Part shown: one piece after another, positions 61,218-64,000 of the stretch
Layout: the number at the start of each line of letters is the position of its first letter
Position numbering within the stretch: position 1 is the stretch's first letter
From: Bacteroidota bacterium
GTDB lineage: Bacteria; Bacteroidota; Ignavibacteria; Ignavibacteriales; Melioribacteraceae
Direction: 5' to 3'
Length of the DNA stretch: 64,000 nucleotides
Assembly (NCBI GenBank): GCA_018829205.1
Contig: JAHJUE010000022.1
Location: 372,001-436,000 of the forward strand
Position numbers and translations under genes: made by a program
Notes under the pieces: generated by a model
The model's input: only the letters and a program-made list of their open reading frames with translations
The model's database searches: none
What the model was told of the DNA's origin: nothing

Positions 61218-64000
61218 TTATTTAATAAACGCATCGTAAATAATTTCAACCGGATGCAGAGCTTTTTTCTGAGCACCGTCTTTGATTTGATGACGGCAGC
61301 TTGTGCCCGGGGCGCAGATTAAAATATCGCTGTCGGTTTTACGTAAAGAAGGGAAAAGAACCAGTTCGCCTACCTTCATAGAAAGTTCGTAATGTTCTTT
61401 TTCATAACCGAAAGCGCCTGCCATTCCGCAACAGCCGGAAGGTATTTCTTCAACTTCATAATTTTTTGGAAAAGATAAAATTTCCATTGTCGCTTTTGTT
61501 GATGATATAGCTTTCTGCTGACAATGACCGTGAAGTTTGATTTTAATCTTATTGTCTGTAAAAGATTCCTGTTTAATTTTTTCTTTTTTTATTTCCGCTG
61601 AAATAAATTCCTCGAAAGTAAATGTGTTATCGGATATTTTTTCCGCCGCGGATTTGAGGTTTGAATCGACCAGATCGAGATATTCATCTCTAAATGATAG
61701 AATTGCAGAAACTTCAATTCCTACTAAGGGAGTTTTTTCAGAGATATAATCTTTCAGCAGTTTTACATTTTCATTAGCTATACTTTTTGCGTTTCTTAAT
61801 AATCCCTTTGTTATAAATGTTCTTCCGCTTTCCAAGTGTACCGGCACAATAACTTCATATCCTAATCCCGACAAAAGTTTAAATGTTTTAATTCCAAGTT
61901 CAGATTCGTTAAAATTCGTAAACTCATCAACAAACAGAAACGCCTTGCCGTTGGGATAAACCGCTTTAATATAATTCTTTTTATTTTTCTTGTACCATTT
62001 TGAAAATGTTTCTTTGGACATCAAAGGTAAATTTCTTTCCTTGGCGATTCCAATAATTCTATTCGTTATTTTTAGTTTTAAGAACAAATTTACTATCGGA
62101 GAAAAACCTGAAATAAAAGAATTTATTTTGGGCAGATACGCGATAAGTCTTGTACGCAGCGGGATTCCGTTTGAATCATAGTAATGCTGAAGAAATTCGC
62201 TTTTCAGTTTGGCCATATCAAGGCCCGACGGGCATTCGGATTTACATGCTTTGCAGGAAAGGCATAAATCCATAACTTCGTAAATTTCTTTGTTGTCGAA
62301 AGGATTTGCCTTTTGCGACTTGGTAAGCATTTCTCTTAATGTATTCGCTCTTGCGCGTGTTGTATTTTTTTCGTCTCTTGTCGCTCTGTAGCTGGGGCAC
62401 ATAGTGCCGCCGATAATATCAATTTTCCGGCAGTCGCCCGAACCGTTACATTTTTCCGCCGCTCTTAATATTCCGCGTGTGTTCGAAAAATCATAAACAG
62501 TTTCAATATTTTTTACACCTTTATCAACTTCGTATCTTAAACTTGTATTCATTCGCGGAGTATCAACAATTTTTCCAGGATTAAAAATATTTTTCGGGTC
62601 CCACGTTTTTTTAATTTCTTTACAAAGTTCATAATTATGCTGACCGATAACAATTGGAATAAATTCGCCGCGCAGACGGCCGTCGCCGTGTTCACCGCTT
62701 AACGAACCGTTATATTTTTTAACAAGATGAGCAATTTCTTTTGTTATCGTATAAAATAATTTTACGTCAAATGAATCTTTAAGATTAAGCATGGGCCTAA
62801 GGTGAAGTTCGCCCGAACCAATATGAGCGTAATAAACGCAGTCAAGTTTTTTCTCTTTTAATATTTCCTGAAATTCCCTCATATATTCGGGCAGATCGAC
62901 CGGGCGCACGCAAGTATCTTCAATAAACGGTTCTGCCCTTTTATCTCCCGGTATATTGGAAAGAAGTCCGAGTCCGGCTTTTCTTAACGACCATACCTTG
63001 TTAACATCTTCATTAAACAGAAGCGGGTAATGGTAGCCGTAACCCTCGGCGCGCATATCGGATTCCATATTTTCAGCAATTAGTTTTATTTCTTCTTCAG
63101 TATCACGGGCAAATTCAACAACAAGCAGAGCGGCCGGGTCTCCTTTTATAAAAAAACGGTTTTTCTTCTGACCAATATTAACCTTTGTACATTGAAGAAT
63201 TTTATCGTCAATTAATTCAACGGCGCCGGGATTATATTTAAGCGCGATTAAATTAGCTTTGAATGTCTCTTCAAGTGAATTCATATGAATAGGAATAACA
63301 CCTACAATTTTAGGAGGAAGCGGAATAAGGTTTAATTTAAGCTCCGTTGTAAATGCAAGCGTACCTTCGGAACCGGCAAGCAACTTACAAATGTTAAAGT
63401 CTTCTTCTCCTAAATCGAATGTATTGCATTTCAGCAGCTGATCAATGGCGTATCCGTTGTTTCGTCTATTAATTTCCTGATGCGGATATTCATTTATAAT
63501 TTCTTTTCTGTTAAAAGGATCGGATAAAATATCGAACAACTTTTTATAAATTTTGCTTTCTAATGAGTTGCCTCTGCATTTTTCCTCTATTTCATTTTTC
63601 TTTAAAGGTTTGAATACAACCTGTGAGCCGTCGCTTAATATTACGTTTGCTTCAATTACATGATCGCGTGTGGAGCCGTATAAAATTGAATGAGAACCGC
63701 ATGAATTATTTCCAAACATTCCGCCTATCATACATCTTGTGCTTGAAGCAGTTTCGGGTCCGAAAAACAATCCGTATTTATGAAGATAAATATTCAATTC
63801 ATCCAAATTTACTCCTGGCTGAATTCTTACCCATCTTTCATCCGGATTTACTTCAATAATCTTATTCATGTATTTCGATATGTCTACGACAATACCCGTA
63901 CCTACGACCTGCCCTGCCAACGAAGTCCCCGCGGCGCGAGGTATTATAGGAATATTATTATCGTCGGCGTATTTGATTATTGTTATAATATCTTCAACTG
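61218..64000 (-). CDS. FAD/Fe-S 2-hydroxyacid dehydrogenase (YdiJ/GlcD-GlpC fusion type), 5' end outside window
   Basis: At least 927 residues are in the window, and the frame runs off the edge at 64000. The first visible residues VEDIITIIKYADDNNIPIIP lead into PRAAGTSLAGQVVG, the FAD-binding PP-loop, so the true start is upstream and a TTG at 63920 within this motif is not it. The N-terminal half is a GlcD-like flavoprotein (HIGSGELHLRPML, SGEHGDGRLRGEF). The C-terminal part has ferredoxin-type cysteines (CLSCKACKSECPSG) and two CCG domains (HGHCQQKA, SGCCGMAGAFG). The family includes D-lactate and D-2-hydroxyglutarate dehydrogenases that feed electrons to quinone. It is membrane-peripheral. 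Substrate is undetermined. Confidence 0.92.
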   Translation of the reverse strand, partial: VEDIITIIKYADDNNIPIIPRAAGTSLAGQVVGTGIVVDISKYMNKIIEVNPDERWVRIQPGVNLDELNIYLHKYGLFFGPETASSTRCMIGGMFGNNSCGSHSILYGSTRDHVIEANVILSDGSQVVFKPLKKNEIEEKCRGNSLESKIYKKLFDILSDPFNRKEIINEYPHQEINRRNNGYAIDQLLKCNTFDLGEEDFNICKLLAGSEGTLAFTTELKLNLIPLPPKIVGVIPIHMNSLEETFKANLIALKYNPGAVELIDDKILQCTKVNIGQKKNRFFIKGDPAALLVVEFARDTEEEIKLIAENMESDMRAEGYGYHYPLLFNEDVNKVWSLRKAGLGLLSNIPGDKRAEPFIEDTCVRPVDLPEYMREFQEILKEKKLDCVYYAHIGSGELHLRPMLNLKDSFDVKLFYTITKEIAHLVKKYNGSLSGEHGDGRLRGEFIPIVIGQHNYELCKEIKKTWDPKNIFNPGKIVDTPRMNTSLRYEVDKGVKNIETVYDFSNTRGILRAAEKCNGSGDCRKIDIIGGTMCPSYRATRDEKNTTRARANTLREMLTKSQKANPFDNKEIYEVMDLCLSCKACKSECPSGLDMAKLKSEFLQHYYDSNGIPLRTRLIAYLPKINSFISGFSPIVNLFLKLKITNRIIGIAKERNLPLMSKETFSKWYKKNKKNYIKAVYPNGKAFLFVDEFTNFNESELGIKTFKLLSGLGYEVIVPVHLESGRTFITKGLLRNAKSIANENVKLLKDYISEKTPLVGIEVSAILSFRDEYLDLVDSNLKSAAEKISDNTFTFEEFISAEIKKEKIKQESFTDNKIKIKLHGHCQQKAISSTKATMEILSFPKNYEVEEIPSGCCGMAGAFGYEKEHYELSMKVGELVLFPSLRKTDSDILICAPGTSCRHQIKDGAQKKALHPVEIIYDAFIK

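Noticed and set aside
1-64000. tRNA, rRNA, CRISPR or prophage genes
   Set aside because: No cloverleaf, repeat-spacer array, transposase, integrase or phage structural gene could be recognised on either strand by eye. A dedicated search (tRNAscan, Infernal) was not possible.

Overview
The window is AT-rich (roughly one third G+C), gene-dense chromosomal DNA from a Gram-negative bacterium of the Bacteroidota/Chlorobiota (FCB) superphylum, most likely the Ignavibacteria lineage. The evidence is direct in several places. Two secreted cytochromes end in a type IX secretion (T9SS) sorting domain with the NYPNPFNPSTTI motif that is very common in Ignavibacteria. A PorU-like gingipain-type sortase is present. 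There are many lipoproteins and outer-membrane barrels, and several promoters match the Bacteroidota -7 box TAnnTTTG. I see no tRNA, rRNA, CRISPR array, prophage or intact insertion sequence. The assignment to Ignavibacteria is inference from protein character, not from a marker comparison.

Layout. 1-11700: lepA with the first codons of a membrane protein behind it, a pseudo-phosphoesterase/PQQ-propeller fusion, a HAD phosphatase, an outer-membrane barrel, and the giant PorU-like sortase. 11700-21650: surface polysaccharide genes (WecG-type and GT2 transferases, GT9, galactofuranosyltransferase-like GT2, UDP-galactopyranose mutase, Wzx flippase), running into an envelope operon of a TPR lipoprotein, a DUF4292 lipoprotein and an EnvC-like activator. 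21700-28000: an orphan ATP-grasp protein, rsgA (5' end apparently frameshifted), and a run of exported proteins including a FadL-like porin and a strikingly Tyr/Ser/Arg-rich lipoprotein.

28000-36300 is the most interesting part. A sensor histidine kinase with a CxxCH haem-attachment motif in its periplasmic domain, an NtrC-type sigma-54 activator and a small membrane protein form one operon. Divergently from it run a lone receiver protein and two tandem nonahaem cytochromes, each with a signal peptide and a T9SS sorting domain. I propose this as a redox-sensing two-component system controlling surface-displayed electron-transfer cytochromes.

36400-40000: aspartate ammonia-lyase overlapping hydF ([FeFe]-hydrogenase maturation GTPase), then an EamA transporter. 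40000-48600: rluD, lspA, a DksA-like protein with a histone-H1-like tail, ileS, a coiled-coil membrane protein, purine nucleoside phosphorylase, divIVA and yggS. This is the same gene order as the Bacillus ylmE-divIVA-ileS-ylyA-lspA-ylyB cluster with two genes inserted. 48600-54600: the B12-dependent ribonucleotide reductase, malQ and a TerB-like gene. 54600-57700: periplasmic glutathione peroxidase, a GNAT acetyltransferase broken by one in-frame stop, an AraC regulator, a cupin and a DUF3237 protein. 57700-64000: a 131-bp inverted-repeat element, a peptidoglycan amidase, lysA, a BioF/KBL-type PLP enzyme, and a large FAD/Fe-S 2-hydroxyacid dehydrogenase cut by the window edge.
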